Assembly: GCA_947451735.1 (NCBI GenBank) | Contig: CANGAY010000058.1 | Coordinates: forward strand, 1-5,868 | DNA length: 5,868 nucleotides | Origin: Actinomycetota bacterium | GTDB lineage: Bacteria > Actinomycetota > Thermoleophilia > Miltoncostaeales > Miltoncostaeaceae | Direction: 5' to 3' | Shown: piece by piece, positions 5,143 through 5,868 of the stretch | Layout: each line of letters starts with the position of its first letter | Numbering within the stretch: the stretch's first letter is position 1 | The notes under the pieces: generated by a model | What the model was told of the DNA's origin: nothing | Seen by the model: only the letters and a program-made list of their open reading frames with translations | Database searches by the model: none | Position numbers and translations under genes: made by a program

Positions 5143-5363
5143 CCGGCGACCCGCGCCGTCGCGTGCCCATCGGGCTCTGCGATCGGTGCGTGCATCAGCG
5201 CATCGTCCCGACCAGCCGGTCGATCTTCACCATGTGCGAGGCGGAGGGCATGCCCCGGTACCCGGGGGTGCCGGTGATGCGCTGTCGCGCCTTCACGCCA
5301 CGCGACGAACCGGCCGGCGGGGGCGGCGCGCAGGCGACGCCGCCACCCCCGGCGGTAAGGTGA
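5139..5363 (+). CDS. Small four-cysteine protein translationally coupled to thrS
   Basis: The gene encodes 74 aa starting at GTG 5139, which overlaps the thrS stop in GTGA (5139-5142), a layout typical of translational coupling. Four cysteines (14, 17, 33, 49) are spaced CX2C-X15-C-X15-C, which suggests a zinc-binding or metal-binding mini-domain. The segments LCDRCVHQR (13-21), SIFTMCE (28-34) and YPGVPVMRC (41-49) resemble a small uncharacterised protein type I recall from actinobacteria, with a C..C...C...YP.LPV..C pattern. That likeness is from memory and no function is known to me. The C-terminal 20 residues are Gly/Pro/Ala-rich and probably disordered. No membrane segment or signal peptide is present. 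Position after thrS hints at a translation-linked role, but this is only inference. Its stop codon overlaps the -10-like element of the next gene. Confidence 0.7.
   Translation: MTGDPRRRVPIGLCDRCVHQRIVPTSRSIFTMCEAEGMPRYPGVPVMRCRAFTPRDEPAGGGGAQATPPPPAVR
5356..5361 (+). promoter_or_regulatory. -10-like element TAAGGT for the Rieske-ThDP gene (leaderless-type)
   Basis: TAAGGT fits TANNNT and ends 9 bases before the ATG at 5371, the same spacing as in front of the metal transporter gene. It lies at the very end of the upstream small gene, so the Rieske-ThDP gene may have its own promoter rather than depend only on read-through from thrS. No Shine-Dalgarno sequence precedes the ATG and no clear -35 is seen. 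Confidence 0.4.
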
Positions 5364-5370
5364 CCGAATT

Positions 5371-5868
5371 ATGAGTGACTCCCCTGAACTCCAGTGGCAC
5401 CGCCTCCTCGGCGTCGACGACATCGAGGACGGGCGCGTGACCGTCGTGCAGATCGGCCCGCACAGCCTGGCGGTCACCCGCGTGGGCGATCAGTACTCGG
5501 CCCTCGACAACCACTGCCCGCACCAGCGCGGCCCGCTGGGCGAGGGCTCCATCGAGAACGGCCTGCTGCGCTGCCCGTGGCACGGGTACGACTACGACCC
5601 GCTCACCGGCGAGAGCCCCAGTGGGTTCGGCGACAAGGTGCCGTGCTTCCCCACCGAGATCCGCGAGGGGTCGGTGTACGTGGGGCTGAAGCCCGACCCG
5701 CCGCACGAGCGCACGGTGGGCGACGTGGTGGTGGAGACCCTGGTGGGCTGCGGCGTGCGCACCGTGTTCGGCATGGTGGGGCACTCCAACCTGGGCGTCG
5801 CCGACGCCATGCGTCGGCAGGAGGCCGCGGGCAACCTGCGGTACATCGGCATCCGCCACGAGGGTGCG
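5371..5868 (+). CDS. Rieske [2Fe-2S] domain fused to a thiamine-diphosphate-dependent enzyme, 5' part
   Basis: The frame is open from ATG 5371 to the window end, giving 166 residues of a longer protein. Residues about 8-107 are a Rieske ferredoxin domain. The cluster ligands Cys49 and His51 (NHCPHQRGPLG) and Cys68 and His71 (LRCPWHGYDY) fit C-X-H-X16-C-X2-H, as in the ferredoxin components of oxygenases. After a short PDPPHE linker, residues 114-166 match the start of the PYR domain of acetolactate synthase/pyruvate oxidase-type enzymes: TVGDVVVETLVGCGVRTVFG, then GHSNLG, ending in IRHEGA. Glu164 in RHE is at the place of the glutamate that activates the cofactor. A ThDP enzyme with its own iron-sulfur electron carrier suggests oxidative decarboxylation of a 2-oxo acid with electron transfer, but substrate and acceptor are unknown. 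No signal peptide is seen, so it is probably cytoplasmic. The start is supported by a TANNNT element 9 bases upstream. No stop or frameshift separates the two domains. Confidence 0.88.
   Translation, partial: MSDSPELQWHRLLGVDDIEDGRVTVVQIGPHSLAVTRVGDQYSALDNHCPHQRGPLGEGSIENGLLRCPWHGYDYDPLTGESPSGFGDKVPCFPTEIREGSVYVGLKPDPPHERTVGDVVVETLVGCGVRTVFGMVGHSNLGVADAMRRQEAAGNLRYIGIRHEGA

Noticed and set aside
1..5868. CRISPR arrays, insertion sequences, integrase genes or attachment sites
   Set aside because: No repeat-spacer pattern, transposase or integrase motif, or terminal repeat pair was seen; the genes look like ordinary chromosomal content.

Overview
The window is a GC-rich, gene-dense bacterial segment. 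The most likely source is an Actinomycetota member, possibly the Thermoleophilia (Solirubrobacterales/Gaiellales side). Four things suggest this: the base composition; the style of the glycoside hydrolase family 3 protein at the left edge; an apparent 6C-type RNA, a class described from actinobacteria; and three genes whose ATG follows a TANNNT -10-like hexamer by only 9-11 bases, which fits leaderless transcription. The phylum call is inference and the class call is weak.

Left part (2-1706): the 3' end of a GH3 hydrolase gene on the + strand runs tail-to-tail into a complete minus-strand gene for a GH63/MGH1-like glycosidase, probably acting on glucosylglycerate, mannosylglycerate or a similar small glycoside. 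The two reading frames overlap by 26 bases at their 3' ends.

Middle intergenic region (1707-2024, 318 bases): this is the only real non-coding stretch and it is full of structure. It holds a terminator-like hairpin with a T-tract reading on the minus strand, a small hairpin, and a 70-base double stem-loop core with CCCCCCGA in both loops that matches the description of 6C RNA. It also holds another hairpin, a perfect 12-bp palindrome (GTAAACGTTTAC) that looks like a LacI-family operator, and a -10-like element for the next gene.

Right part (2025-5868): first a VIT1/CCC1-family Fe/Mn transporter (+), then a minus-strand gene for an unrecognised two-helix membrane protein whose stop codon overlaps the transporter's stop in a shared CTAG. 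Divergent from it, 11 bases away, is a complete threonyl-tRNA synthetase (thrS). A small four-cysteine protein gene overlaps the thrS stop by 4 bases. The last gene begins at 5371 and runs off the window. It encodes a Rieske [2Fe-2S] domain joined in one frame to the start of a thiamine-diphosphate-dependent enzyme (acetolactate synthase/pyruvate oxidase type).

The genes do not form one pathway. Two are sugar hydrolases, one handles metals, one is a translation enzyme with a coupled small protein, and one is a probable redox-linked ThDP enzyme. The items most worth a second look are the Rieske-ThDP fusion and the structured intergenic RNA.
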